From the NCBI GenBank assembly GCA_037389465.1, contig JAZARR010000008.1, positions 248,001 to 312,000 on the forward strand: DNA of 64,000 nucleotides. Reading direction: 5' to 3'. Each line of letters opens with the position of its first letter. Position 1 is the first letter of the stretch. The notes beneath the pieces were generated by a model. That model was not told the origin of the DNA, did not search any database, and saw only the letters and a list, made by a program, of their open reading frames with translations. Shown here in pieces: positions 15,301 to 30,300 of the stretch. This DNA is from Baylisascaris procyonis (taxonomy: Eukaryota; Nematoda; Chromadorea; Rhabditida; Ascarididae). A program made the position numbers and the translations under genes.

Positions 15301-18300
15301 TAGCCATCTTATGCCTACATTCTCGTTCTCCTCGCAACGCCCCATCTTTGATTTTGCCTTGTTGGTATTAGGGTAGCACCTTGCGTTTTGCTTTCCTGCA
15401 CGCGAAAAATGACCGGAAATTTGCAAATTTTTAGCATACAGAGAGAGATATGAGAAATTTAAAGGCGCCAACCGAACAAAGGAACACACTAAGCATAGGG
15501 GAAGCGATCAAAAAATTGCATACAGTCGGCAAATGTGTTTGCCCTTAGCTCGATGGTATTACGATGTTGTTGATGTGTTTCGTTGGTTGGCTATATTGCG
15601 TTGTGAATTTCACGCATTAGGCTAAACTTTTCGCCACTTTATTTAGTGACAGGATAGAGGACGATCATTGCCTGCCATACCGGCGATATTTGGATCTTGC
15701 AACGGTTGCCCGTTTCCGTTAACTTACTACCTGTTTTGAAAAAAAAAGTTGTTTGAATTTTTTCAAAATTTTAGTTTGAATAGTTGATCATTGAAGTTGA
15801 TCTCAATAACGATTAGAAATCAGTTTTACTTAAAAGTGATTAGCATATTTGTAATAATTAATTTGCTCTATTTTATCGGGATGATTTATAAGGAATTTGA
15901 AATTACAAGAAATAAGAAAGAATATAGATTATAATTTGAGGAAATATATTTGAAGAAAAAATTTACATAAAAGGATTCATTTTTTCGCTTATTACATTTT
16001 AAATAGCGGTTTTTTTTAAACAAAAAAAAAAACTCATGTCATGCTAGCATTTTCTAAAATGCTTCAACATTTAATAATATTTGAATAATAAATTGCGAAA
16101 ATATAAATGGAATTACAAATTATGCGCCTCAAATATGAAAATTATTCTTCCATCCAATCTAAATAGCCCAGAAATATTCTATTATGTTTTCTAATAGGAG
16201 AAATCTCATTACTCCTATTTCACTATAATTTGCTTTCCTCAAAGGGAGCAGAGAAGGATTCTTACATGTCACTTTAAGTTTACAAGTTTTCGAGTACGCA
16301 TGAAGAGTGTAATTGTTATTTTATATATTAAAAAAAAAGCGTAAAACTGCAGAAAAAGACCAAAGATACTAGCAAAATGAACTTGAGGAATGCAGTTTTT
16401 TGAAAGAGAGAGAGAGAGAAAAAGAGAGAGACAGAGAGAGAGAAGAATGCACACCTTTCGTTGTTGTTGCTCATTTTTCAGGTCATTGTAATAACAATAG
16501 GTCATTGCTACATGATTGCAGCGAACATTTTCCAATTCCAAACGAAGTCATTCTAGAGTTCTGAATCTCGCATACCGTGTCTTCGAAACAAACTACCGTT
16601 AGTGCATTAAAAAGTATTTTTCATTTCGAGATTCCATTTCCTCTACTTGAAAAAGAGCAACCTCTGAATATGACAATGAAATATGCCTATAAATATATGC
16701 AACAACGAGTGCATTTTCATACAAGGGTTAAAGGGAATGATGGAAGAGATAAGAACTTCCGGTGTTATTCCGTTGAGGTTTCTTTTCTTCTGCGCAAAAT
16801 TATCTTTGATAGGATTGTATAATGAAAAAGATTTTCTGGAATAAATGTAACTAGATTCATTGAACTCGAACCATAAACTTCCGACTACTGTAAATTTGAG
16901 ATGAGCTGTCAAACATCGGAAATGTTTATTTCGATTGGAGAAAAAAAGACTCGAGGTTTTTTGTGCCAAAATTAAATTCAAGGTTGTGTCAGTGATAAAC
17001 TGATGAATGTAAGCTTTGTAAATCTCTTTTTTTCGCAGAATTCATGCTCACTTCCCATAACATTTGCGTACTATTTTTTTCTTTTTTGAAAATGCCACGC
17101 CCCATTTTCGCACATTCAAAACTACGCATTTTGAAGTGCCGTTAGTTGACACTATTTGCTATTGTGACCATCTCTCTGGCGATGTGACTCTTGCATTTTT
17201 TGTTGGGATGGAAAGTTGCTTGAATATCGTTTTCATTAGGTCGATGTTTTCGTTAGGTTACCGAATTTTACGTTTTTATTTATTTAGCTGTTATTTATTT
17301 CTTCTCTTTGTTGACGGAATCGGTAAAGTGGCGTCTTTCAAAAAAAAAAAGGAAGCTAAGAAAGACGTCCGTTAACCCAACACCTAAGTAAGTAGCTCTG
17401 AGTCCTATGGCAGAAAGCAATATTCCAGTCTATTTTAATGGGCTATTGCTACGCAAAGAAGAATGTAAATGATATTTGGTTGTTTGATTTTCCGGGAACT
17501 CGCCGCCCTACTTTAAAAAATTCTTTGTGGACATCGTGCGCATTTACAAATTTTGCTGTATATTTTAAAGATGAAAGCTTTGTTTCTTTCTTTGGCCATT
17601 GTTTCTTTGAACCTTTTCGTACATCGATGCAAAACGGAGCATTTCTCTGTGCAACGGAAACGGATATTTATTGTAATGCAGCTGACGGACGTTTTTGGCT
17701 TATGGTGGCTTAAGGATGGAATGAAGGAGCGAAAAATTGTAGCAGGCGATTGGTCGACTAGGTCGTCTAATCCGAGTCAATTTGTCGAGTCATCTATAAG
17801 TTTTCAGGAGTCAGTTGACAGACTTAAGCGCAGTCAAATATTCCTTCTGACGGATGTTCGAATCATTTTTCATAGGCTTGTGCAAATTTTTAATGAATGG
17901 GAGAATCGTACGGTGCATTTTTATAAATTCTTGCAGACTAGAGTAAGGCGAATGTGCGATTTGTAAATTTTTGTAAATCTTTTGTCTGCATATGTACCTA
18001 TATGTAGATGCTTGTCGGTCTGTGTCTGTCTGTCGGGTGGTTTCAATTCACCAATCACAAAAGCTATCTTATTGAAATTTAGCGGTACATTCTAAAAAGC
18101 ATTGGATGATCCAATTCTCACTATTGTTGCGATTCATCATCTGTGATGTTGCCGCGAATTTCAAGTCACATTCGTTCCGCAACAACTAAAGCGCTGCCAA
18201 AAAACGATTTTTTTACGTTGGGTTTGTAAAAGTGCTCAGTTTCGCTCGAAAGTGCATTGTGAAGTGTCTGTCCTGTCATTGTTTCTGGCTGTTTGAGCAA

Positions 18301-21300
18301 CCGGTTGGTTGTTTTTGGCTGTTTATGCAACTGGCTAGTTTGATCGTTGAAATGTGAAAGCATATGCCGTGGCGATCTCTTCAGCAACCGTTTCCACTTA
18401 ATTAATTACGATTCTGGTGTTATTATGAAAAAAGGAGGCCATATTAGTGGAATTTTTTCGCACACAATAGTTTATGGAACAAAGCCACTTTTGAATGATG
18501 TATATCTGTAAGATGATTATTAATATATGTGTTATTTCCATTCCTGAATATAACAACAGTTTCGTTAAATAATTTTTACACGTGATGTGAGTCGATGAAT
18601 AAACAATAGATGAATAAATTTGAAGTTCACTTGTGCAAATTAGGAATATGTCATAAGGAAGTTATATTGATATGGTCCGTAAGTTATACTGATCTACCAT
18701 CCATTTCAGTTTATATTCAGTGACATTTATTGTATTTATCGTTCCTTACTTAAATCATTTTTATCTGCCTTATTCGAATTCACTAGAAATTTTTGCTAAG
18801 TTCATAAAATAAAAATAAACTTTGAAAAATATTTATTAAAGTAAAAATTAAAAAAATTTATGAGAAAATTCCATATTTCTGCAAGCTAAATTTCCTCTCA
18901 TTTGAGATTTTATTGTTGCTCTAAACGCTATGAAATTCAAATTTCTATGAATTCTATCGAGTATTTATTATTTGTTTTTCAACTTTCCTATTCGAAGGAT
19001 TCATTATTTTCCTGAAAATATCGAAAAATCCAGAAAAGTCTAAAGATTACATTAGATTGGAGTAAAAAAATTATTGCTAAAAGGGGTATAAAAGAGACCT
19101 CTTATAGAAAATTGCCATTTCTGGTGCGAATCTTCCAAAAGAATTGTAATCAAGCAAATCACCTATAACAAAATATCTTATAATATTATCGTTAATCAAT
19201 CAAAAGCATTTACCAAAATGAACATAGCGGAAGGAGAGTAGAGTCATATAATTTCTAATAATTTTTTTGAGTTTTTTTTTCTCCGAGAATGTAATTCCTT
19301 ATCATAATATCGTTTAATCATTGTAAGGGGATATTATGTAACCTCTCATCTCTTCCCCTCGATTAGACATTTATTGTTAAGCACCTATATATGGCTATTA
19401 GGGCCAAGAAATAATAGAAATTCGAATCTGGCCATTCGAAAATGGAAGATTTATGAGGCATCCTTTTATTGGCATTTCGTTTTTTTGTATTGCATAGCGG
19501 AGTTTCGTTGTTTTCTTTATCATCACTCATAAGCCACATTTTGCTCTCTCACTTAATAAAGTAATAAGGTCTTGTTTCTATTCGAAAATATTTTCTAATA
19601 TCCATAAAAAGTTTTTTCAAGACGTATACTTAAAAAAATACCTGCTAGATTATAGCTTATTTGAGATAATCGATACTCATATATGATGAGAATTTTTCTT
19701 CGTCGATTAATACAGCATATCGCTGAATTTTTTTGTAAAATTTTATTCCTTTGGAGATTTCATAGTTCTTTGTTTTCAACGTAGTTTTATTGATATATAG
19801 GATGTGCTGCTCATCAAATACTGGTTTTCATTTTTCTATAGCAGTCCATCTGATGCGTTATTTTCGATCGATGTGAATATTTTTAAATAAATTCTTTGTA
19901 AATATTGTTCGCTATTAAATCATCGCAGTGAGTGATAATATTGCAAAGCAATAAACTTCATCATTTTCATTTCTCATAATTTTCTGATGAGATTTTGTTT
20001 TGAATGATCGAAGAAGATATGAATATTTGAGGTAGATCCTGGAGAAAGTTAAATTTAAAGAAATTTAAAGAATTTGGACTATTAGTGATCTTACGCTGAG
20101 ATTGAAAGTTGAATATTTTTGAGAATTTTTTTGCAATTTCAAAGATGAAAATTAGATTTGCAACAGAATGAATAAATTTTTTTTTTCATTAAAAGGATTT
20201 TTTCATAAGCAATGACCAAGGAAATTTTTTATGAAAATTCACTGCTAAATTAGGAATGAAAATAAACAGAAACCTGAAAATTGAGAATCAGCTTTTTTTG
20301 GAGTTAATCTGTAATGTTGATCATCAAAAAAATCTCTAGTTTTTTGAATGCGTACGAAAGAATTTCCTCAAAATTAAAGCGTGCCAATGTAAACGTTGCA
20401 ATATCTGACTTCCGGCGTTGATATGACTCCAAGCCGAAACTATACAAAAGCACATTGCCTTTGTGCAGCTTTCAGATTTAAGAGGGCACGAGATATTTTT
20501 TATAAACAAGACAAACAAAAGCAACCAAAGGAAATTGTAGACGAGATAAGGCAAGACAAGCCCCAACGGAGGCAATCGACCAACCAGCTAAATGGAATAT
20601 ATGGAGAAGAAAATCGATAAACTGCTGCGTCGTGTGAGTAGCAAAAGCCGTCGTGCGGCACGTCGAGCTCGTCGTGTGGCTAACGATTCGAGCTCCGGTA
20701 GTGAGTTCGATGATTGTTCTCCGATATTGACACCAAAGTGCGACCGTAAGGTGCTTGGAAGTCGACGATCACTATCGAAACTTTCGAGCTATTCGAAGTT
20801 AACTAACATCCCGTCAAGTGAAAAATTTCGTGAAGAAACATTTTTGACGGTATTCGGTATTCGCAGGAACCATATTTCATATTTTCACATATGGTTCATT
20901 ATTTCGATATGTCAACTACAGAAAGCACTTATGACAATTATGCGACCAAAGGAGAAAAATCAGTTATTGTCGTCAGACAGCGAGAAATCCGACAAGGATT
21001 CTAAAATTCCGCAACAATATGATCGTATTGCAACAGCTCGTCGACAACAACAGCAACAATTCGGTGATCACCAACATCATAGCACAAACGGCAACAAATC
21101 AAGAGAAGCGCTTAATAAATATCACGCTACTAACGAACAAACTACGCAATATTATTCAACACCGCCACTCTACGAAAAATCATGTGAATCCGAGGATGCG
21201 GATTATATATCCGATTATTCATTATATAGTCGTCCTCGTAAATCAATCAATGAGTTGGACATGTCGGTCGATGAATCATTGGCTGATTTAAGTGGTCGTG

Positions 21301-24300
21301 AGAGTGGCTATTTATCAGGTATCGACTTAACGTTTATCAATCGTGGTAGTCCATCATCAGGCGATTCACCAGCACTCTCACCACGAGGCTTCAGTTTTGG
21401 TCGAGAGCGAGCATCTATTTTAATACGTCCAAAGCTGAAACCATCGTTCAGCGAACGAATAACACAGGTGAGAGGAGCACGGATTCATCAATCAGAATCC
21501 ATATCACACGTTGCGCGTCCTCTTCAAGAACGTAAGACCCAACAAGAGGATGATGCCAGCATACCTGACTATAAGACCACCGAAAGTATGCTGCAGTCAT
21601 GTATTACTGAGACGAAATATGTGACAGCTATATTTGAGCTTACGGCTGGTGGTATTATTGGACTCATTGATGATGTGCTCAGTGAATTCAACATGTGGTT
21701 CAACGATCAAATCGGTTTAATTGGGGCCGGTTGTGAGGTACAATGGTCTTGTCCCGAAAGATATCGTAATCGCTCTGCTGAGAGAAGGTATCAACCACTT
21801 CGATATCCTCTTTATTAATACATATATTTATGCGAAATGTGGAACTAATCATACATGGAAGTTTCAAGCAAATATTAGTATCATAGTGAACACTTTTTTT
21901 TAGTGTTAACAAATTCTTTTTGATGATTATCTACGTGATTTAAATTTGAGAATTATTGCTCTTATTGAGTCGTCTTCTTAAATATAAATTTAGCTTATTT
22001 TATTTTTTAATATAAGAAAATTAGCAAGTTGTTATGGTATGCAGATTTCGATTAAATTCTTGAATGTTGAAAATCCGAATAGTTTTGATAACTTTTCCCT
22101 GTTTAACTCAACTAGTATATGAGAAAAAAAAAGAAATTATAGGCGACTAATATAATTATAAAGAATTGCCACAAAATATTTCAAATGCTTAATTCAATTC
22201 TTAATCAGAAAATTTATATTCCGATGCTATATATTAGCATTTCTATATATTTTTCTCTTGAATTGTCCGATTTAAAATGCGTCCTAATTTATCGATATAT
22301 TCGATAGTTTGCGCAACATTTTCAGCGTCATTCTTTTGAAATCAAACTCGTCGCAAGCCGCTTGAAAATTATTTATTGATTATGTGCAAGGCGTCTTATG
22401 TGTCTAAACTTGAGTAAGCAAAAAAAAAATCCTCTGAAAGCTTTCGAGTTGTCCGATTCGAGCGCTTGAATTTTATCGACTTATGACGTTTATATAAAAT
22501 TATTTACTCGTTATCCGCATTAAACTGTTGTTGGATGAGACTGCAATTCTCTCATAAATTGAGAGAATTATAATGATGATGGAAGAAATTTCAACGTTTG
22601 AGTTCATTTCGTAAAATTGATGTTCGACCTCACAAAATTACAAATTATTTGCAAAAAAAAAAAAAACGAATCACTAAGAGAAATTCTTCTGAATTTTTTT
22701 CTTCCAAAAGACATAAATATCAATCTTTCGCCGCAGCAATGATGCGAACATAAAATTGAGGTCATAAAAAGAAAAATCCCGAAACTCAATAGATAATTAT
22801 CCGTTGGTTTATTTTTTTGCGCAGAATGAAGGAAGCTCTTCATTGGTCGCTACGTCAAAACAATCGTCGTATATTGAATCTGAAAAACAACATGGGAATG
22901 CGACTGCCGTTAACTTTAATAGCGGCTACCACTGAGGAAAATTGTCGACATAATAACGAGTTGGATTGTTTTCAAGGTGATCGCTCATAACTATATTATC
23001 CAAAATCCACAATGCTGCGGGGCTTTTTGAAGAATTTTCATCCATTTCATGGATAGAAAAGCAGGAAAATAATAGCTGCAATATGGATTATTTGGGGGAA
23101 ACGATCGTGGTAACGTTGAAGTTTTCGGTGGAATTTTTTTTTTGGATATTGATGAAAAATTGGATGGTTTGTCCGACGATACTGAAAGTGGCGGTTTTTT
23201 ATTCTTCGTTTTTTCAGAGTATTTCGAAAGCCGAGCTCATTGAAACGAAACATGATAGAAAGCGTAGAAAATGAACGGGGATGTAGAACGGACGATAGTG
23301 TTTTCTTGATACCGTCTATAGTGGAAAGAAATGTTTTGTGCAATTTATTAGGTAGTAACGTTTCAAACATATTCTCTCATTCAAAGAACATGATCGTTTT
23401 TTGAAAGGAAAACTTATTATGTTGTTTAAAGCTCAAATTTCAACTTTTCAAGCTTTTTGAAACCTTTCAAGCTTAAACTCGAACCTAAAATGATCTGTCG
23501 ACAAATGAAAAATTGCTATATACTTTAAGCTCATTATCGTCAATGTCGAAATCGTTCCTAATATTTAGCGAGGAATTGCTTCTTGTTGTACTTTGCATAT
23601 TCAGTTACTATTTTCATATGAAATGTAAAATTAATACAACTCATGTGGACAGTCTAACTTTTCCATCAATTAACATATGATGGGCATATTGCGGAAATGA
23701 CTCTTTAGCAATTGGATGTGTTCCATAAAATGCTTGTAATACCTACTGTGTAATATGGGAATATGTTAGCGAGTGGGGGAGGGGAAGGAATGAATTAGAA
23801 GGAAATGAGAGAGAGAGAGAGCAATTGATTTATTTCTAGATGTACTTTTATAGCAGATTAGAGAGCGTATTGAGTGCACGCTCAAGTATAACGTATTTCA
23901 CGCAAGTTTGGCGATAAATCGTCACAAAGTGAATAGTGTTTTTTTTTCTTGCACCTAATTTTTGTCTCGAAACCGGATTCCCCAATCGCACACTCTTAAA
24001 AAATGCTTGTTGAATTCACATCTGATGCTGTATCATCATTGTATTGCAAAATTTTTTTTTCGCAACCCCCAATTCAACAGGATTTAAATATTTACAATAG
24101 CTTTCATTAAACATTTTTATGTAGATCAATTTTCCGCATTTTATTTCTTTTAGTGAAAAAATTCTATTCAAAACTTTTTCCATTCGGATATGAATTGGCG
24201 TTATGATTCCGCTTAAAATATGCAGAAAATTGTATCATAAAATTTCCCGGTAGGTGGTCTAATTTTTATATCTACGAGTACAGGCGTATATCGTCGCTTC

Positions 24301-27300
24301 TACACATCTCTACTGCAATATCAACACAAAGAAACAGGCGAATGGCATAAGCCATATTGGAGCATCGAAGACAATGGCAAATGCCATCAAGCAGCGACGC
24401 CAAATCCAGAACAATTCATCTTTGGGAGCCAGCCAACACAACTCGATACTGGCAGTTTGGTAGCCGTTAATATTATTGCTTTAAGAGTTTCCTTCTAAAA
24501 AGTGACAGTTTTCGATGTGCCTCATACGTTAGTAAAGGTGCACTCTGGAGCAAATATAAAAAATTGACGCCTCGCGTATCTTATAGTATTATATTAATCC
24601 AGCTAATGAATCTTTCTATATGAACCATTTTTTGCCGGATGTTTTTTCAGTATTTTCCAATAAAATTTTTTCCACTCTCAAATTCTATAAAAATTGAAGA
24701 AAGTTTTCCCATTGTTTTATGAGAAGTTAAGACTTTTTCGTCATAATTTTTTTGATTTCTCTAGTTACATTGATTCATTGGAGTGCAATTTCGAAAACTG
24801 TTTGAAAGCTGTAAGCTTTTGTGTATATTCTATGTAGTTATTATTCATCTATAATAATTTCTGTTCAAAGGAGTTCCAAATTGATATTTAAGTTTCTCGA
24901 ATTAACTCCGATTTAAATTTTACTAGTGTAAAAATCAAGAGGATTTATAGAAATGAACTCAATTCATACTTTTTGTGCCGATGATTGTACTTTCCTAATT
25001 ACTAGAATACAGAGGCAACCGATTGGTCGAAAGAAAGACGAAGGCCATTGTTGCTCACTCTCTCCTCTTCTGCTTTCTCATGCTTGGGTATTTGAACCAT
25101 TTCGAAAATTTTATTTTTAAGAGCTTCCCATCTACTTAATATTGGTTCATCTCATTTCTCTTGCATTTTTTGCAATATTCTATCAGTTATTATCATCGTT
25201 CTTTCTTAGATATGATATCTGGTGAATAAAAAAGCTCAGATTTCAATTGAGGCTCTAAGATCTTTTCTTATATACGATTGTTTGCTCGAACTTCAATCTA
25301 CTTGTAAGACTAGCTGCAGTGCAGTTCATTATCCCAACTCATGTGTGTTTCTCCAGTAAAACATCATCACAATTCATATGTGCTCTTTAGTTGTCTTGCT
25401 AGCTTTTACGAAGTTGTAACGAATTGTGCCTTCTTAGTTTATTCGAACGGGCGCTTTGTGCTCATTTGCAGATCCTTATTTTATCGCTCAGCACAAAAAC
25501 CTATGTCATTGGTGCGCTACGCACTGAAACGATGCCAAATGATGGATTCAAAAACTCATTGAAATAAGTGGAAAATTTAATTTCCAGTGAAGGTAAATAA
25601 GATGGTCCTATATTGGAAAAAAATGAATACTTCGATCGAAAGCGATGATAACATGTAAATGACGAATTGCGCTCAAATATTTGTATGTTTCTTTTCAAAA
25701 AAAGAATCATTTTTAATTCGGATTCATCATTTGTGCTTATTGTGACACTTTTTTTTCTCTTCTTCTTTAATAATTTCTTGTGCAATTCTTCCTGCTTTTT
25801 TCCCCGCAAAAGTCCCGAATATACATTATTATTTACTCGTAAATCGTGTTAAAACCTATGCAGTTTTGAAAAATTGAGTGAAATATTCAACGGAAAATTT
25901 TTCTATCGGAATTTTTTTAAAATAATAAAAGTCGACAAATGTAAGGGATTCAACATATCTTCAACAGTATAGAGAAATCCATATTGATGAGAGAACTATA
26001 TCAAGGTAAGGAAAGCTTTATCGAAGAAGTACCCATTCCTTTAATTTCCGTTATCTTTTCTGCCGAAATTTTTCCACTGCTTTTTTTTTCAAATTCGTCG
26101 ATACGATATTTCAAGGCTATCGAATTGTGGGGGACAATTTAGAAGGGACAACGCGATTATCTTCTTCATTGGAGGACCACGTTCATGTTATGCATGAATG
26201 AACTCAAAAAGGTGCACATCAACAAAAGAATTCCACTGTACACAAATCATACCTAAAGAACTCCAAAATTTATGACTCATCTAACATTATGAAAAACTCG
26301 ATCCAATGGCGAGCGATTTAGCTAGAGGAATGCGGCGAAAAAAGAACTGTGAATGAAATGCTTGTCGGAAATCATCAAGAGGCAATTTAACCGTTGTGTA
26401 GGGCAAGAGAACGAAAAAATTTGTAGGAATCGCTTCTTAGCCGGGATCGATGCGGTACATTGGCCAAAAACAGTGACAAAAGACGTTTCTTATTCATTAC
26501 AAATATACCTTGTTTATGAGTTCTGTTGAGAATGATGAGCGGTGAAAGTAACAAAAGGAATGCTGAGATTGAAATCATCCATAATCTCAACACTACAAGA
26601 AATATTGATAAAATAAAAGTTTAATTAGATCTTCGTTTTGAGTGAGAATCATTGAATTGTTTTAGTCTTTGAAAAGATTAAGTGCCTCTTAAAGTATTTT
26701 TTTCTACTAATGAATCTCATTAATAGAGAGCACCAAAGATTTTGATTTATGGGTTAAATTTTATAATGCATGAATAACAATATAATTAATGCAATAATTA
26801 AGGACTTCAAGAATTGCAGCATATATTTTTTGAATTCGTTATTTAAAAAATTGAAATCGGAACACTTTGATAATGATGTCACCTCATTAAGATGTGCTAA
26901 TTTCATTTTCAGTATTCAGCAGATTAATATTGTTTGACATGCTTATATCGGTTAGTGATTTTATTTATATTATTTCATTTTTCTGGTGTGGGGAGGGGAT
27001 TTTCCAAAATCTAGATACCGTAAGAGATCTCGTAAAATTTTCAATTTTTTTTGGTTAAAATGAAATATTTCAAAGCTTATTTCCTTTGTGTATTTTAATA
27101 AGTAAATTTTTCTCGAAAGTTCTTCAACTTCAGAATTTAAGTTTCTTCTTTAATTTCAATTATTTAATTCATTATCAATTTAAAGGCAAGAAATAATTAC
27201 TACTATTCAAAAATATGATAAATCAATTTCAATACTTTTTCTCATATTTTGATGCTGAAATGTATGAAAAATCCGTAGAGAATTTGAAATATTATTTGGT

Positions 27301-30300
27301 CATTTATTGTTTCCAAAATTTAAGCCATCGGATCGACAGTCACATGGACAAATATGCATATACTTAGGCACGATTTAGCGATAATTTCATTTATATAAGC
27401 ATATAAAAATGAGATTTTTTCGTGTGAAATATAGTCAAAAAAATACGTTGCTTAAAGTCCGATCGATATAAAGAATGTGAATTTTTTTCTTTGCAGTTAA
27501 GAGTAACAGCTCAAAATGCATTACTTCCTGAAAAAATCGCCAGTCGATTGTTGCGTATTCATATCAATGACCTCGACGATAATCAACCATCGTTTGGCGA
27601 AATTGATGGTGTAAGTGAGCAAATTATTAATTTTTAATATTTTTTTCGCAATAAATTAAATATTTCTAAAAATATTTTGTTCTCGTTCAATGTAAGTGAA
27701 ATAGTCTTTCGCAGACTTATTTTGGAGTTCCTCATAGCAGTTTTTTTATGGGAATTGAAATTCTTCTATCAAATCGATAGTTTTTGATATGTAATGCTTG
27801 TTATTCGTTAAAAAGTCATAAAACACTCTTAACATATGTTAGATTTCTACTATATGATGATATTAAATATGCAGATATCTCTTATATGATAAATAGGCAA
27901 AAATTACTTGTAATATAAAATGTTAGGTATCATATTTAAGCGCGAGGTTTTTTCTTATAGTTTGATTAAGTTGACTTAAGAGATCTGCATAGAAAATTTT
28001 CGATGCTAATTCTTCTAGAGTATAAGGTTATTTTTTGCTAAGAATTCAATATATTGAATGCATATCATGAGCGCAGCATCGCTTCATATTCATCAGTTAT
28101 TCTCTTCTCACTTATTCTTTTCTTACTTGCATAAACTTGCATAAATTGTAACAGTTTTTAAATTGCAAATTGCATATATTTGCATAAATGTATACCAAAA
28201 ATTTGCACAAAAATTATCAAATTCGAAATAGTAAAACAATTTTACCACTATCCATCGTTCGTTTTTCTTCTGTAAAACCTGCAATTTGGGCTATTAATGA
28301 CAAATTTAATGAATAAATTTGTTGCCAGAAGTGAAATGAAATTATATATAATGCTCTCGAATCCTTTTGTTCTATTCTCATAGAATTGCCGTGAATATAG
28401 TCTATATGAAAGTTTCTAAAAATAATATTCTTAGAATGCGTTGTATTTCATATATTTTTTATCGATATCAGGCTGGCAGTGAAAAAAATGAAATTATTTT
28501 TGCTTTATTTATTATTTTTCTCGAACATACTTCAATATCTTAATCAATTTTTTCTTGAAGTGTTCAGTGAAGTGATGAAATTCCAAAAAAATTGATATTA
28601 ATAAGTGATAGAAGTATAGCGTGAAGTATGAATTCATCACAGACAAGCAACTATATGGTGATGTTTGTATCGTACAATAAATGGCGAAAATTTATGTGAC
28701 AAACAAAGCTAATTACTGACAAATCATTGAAAGAATCTGAAAAACAAAATTTGGGTTGAAAAAATGCGCAATTTTCGGGAAAAGTTTCCCGTTAATTTAT
28801 GAAATGAAATAACTATTCACCTATCTTCTGCATTATACCTTTTTCGTTGTTTAGTGCCATTTTTTGTGCTGAAAGCAAAGTTTATTTATGATGCTCGAAA
28901 CCAGTCTTGTTTTAGTTCATACTGAAAGGCGTCAATCGGAGGCTTTATAACCGGCGGGGGGGGGGTGGTGGGATCTATTTACTTTAAGCTGTAAACAAAT
29001 CTTCATCTAAGAGGAAATAAGAGGGCTTCTTTTTGCAACAAATAAAATCTCTTAATAAACTCATATTGATTTATTTTTCTCTGCTTTTCAATTCTAGTCG
29101 ACCTCTTCAACTATGTAAAATTTGGCTTTTCAAAATTCATTTGAAATATGCAAATTAGAAATGAGCAATGCCGTTTGCTACGACAAATTTACATATTTGC
29201 ATTGAACTATCTCTACAGGAGATCATAAATAATTTTGATCTTCATTGAAGATTATTAGTAAATAAAATCTTTTATATTATATTTCATTTAATTTAATGCC
29301 TAAATAAACATCCAAAAAGCCCGATTCTCTTTCCTACTATAAACGCCGGTTTATTTAGTCACTTCATCGCGTGTTCAGCATTAGTGAAAATGGAGAAGGG
29401 ATAACCGAAATGACAGCAGCATTGCATGCCGATGATGCTGACGATCCACCGTATGATTCGGTTTACTATTACCTGCTACCCACCTGTAAGCATTCATTAT
29501 ACCGTTTTCCATATTTCATCTTTTCAATTATCTCATGCAGTCGTTCAATTAAAGGGAATCTGCTTCTGACTTAAGTCGCTTACTGCCGGCAAAAGCTTTT
29601 AGCAGAAAGCACGCTTTAATAAGGAGTTGTGAAAAGTCGGCGAATGTAATCTACGTTCAAGATATTTTAATGTGCCATATGGTTTGCACATCAATGTTGT
29701 TTCATAATTTATCCTTGAAGAAACGTGCAATCTAGGAGGTTCAACAGCTGCTCGCTCCTATAGGAAAGCTAACCGAGCTGTTCTCCATCCCTTGAAGCAT
29801 ACAGCAAGTTGAAGCCTACAAAAGGCTCCACAGATCCTATCATGGAACTATCTATATACATGTAGGTGGGATTCTCTATCATGTATTCGTGCTTCATCAA
29901 GAACAACTGGAAAACGCATCAAAGGAGTTAGCACGATATGTGCTTTGCAATCTTTATCATCTAATCAATCGGTTTAACAAAGAATCATTTAGTTCTTATG
30001 TATAATTCCTCGTTAGTAAACCTTTAGAAATTTCGTTCTCCTAGGTTTAATGATTGTACTGAATATATAAAACGCTTCTAAGATGCAAATTTATTCAATT
30101 TTAAACTCTAATTTTTATTCTTAAAATGGATATTTTCAACGAGAAATTTAGTTAGCATATGATTATTTCTGCAAATTCTCATGATTTCAGTTTCAATCGT
30201 TCTCAGGTAGAATTTATTGGCTGGAAAAATGCATTTCTTTGGCATTTTTTATTGAACTCATTCGAAGAAAAAAAATGATTTACTGTGGAAAATATGAAAT

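Larger units (their letters stand above)
5629..20591 (+). other. Left arm of the 21.9-kb cadherin intron, no supported gene
   Basis: AT-rich DNA with only short ORFs, none with family features I recognise. It holds an (AT)n tract at 12276-12355, a G-run at 13879-13901 and a GA-rich tract near 16404-16443. Also present are T-rich overlapping ORFs at 10028-10719 that look like composition artefacts, and a 131-codon ORF at 17571-17966 discussed under findings. Confidence 0.6.

Noticed and set aside
16643..16981. 112-codon minus-strand ORF in the giant intron
   Set aside because: There is no motif, the composition is biased, and a plus-strand ORF overlaps it. Not distinguishable from chance.
23047..23370. 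107-codon minus-strand ORF inside intron 2 of the nested gene
   Set aside because: Low-complexity K/R/F/H content with no motif, lying in an AT-rich intron.
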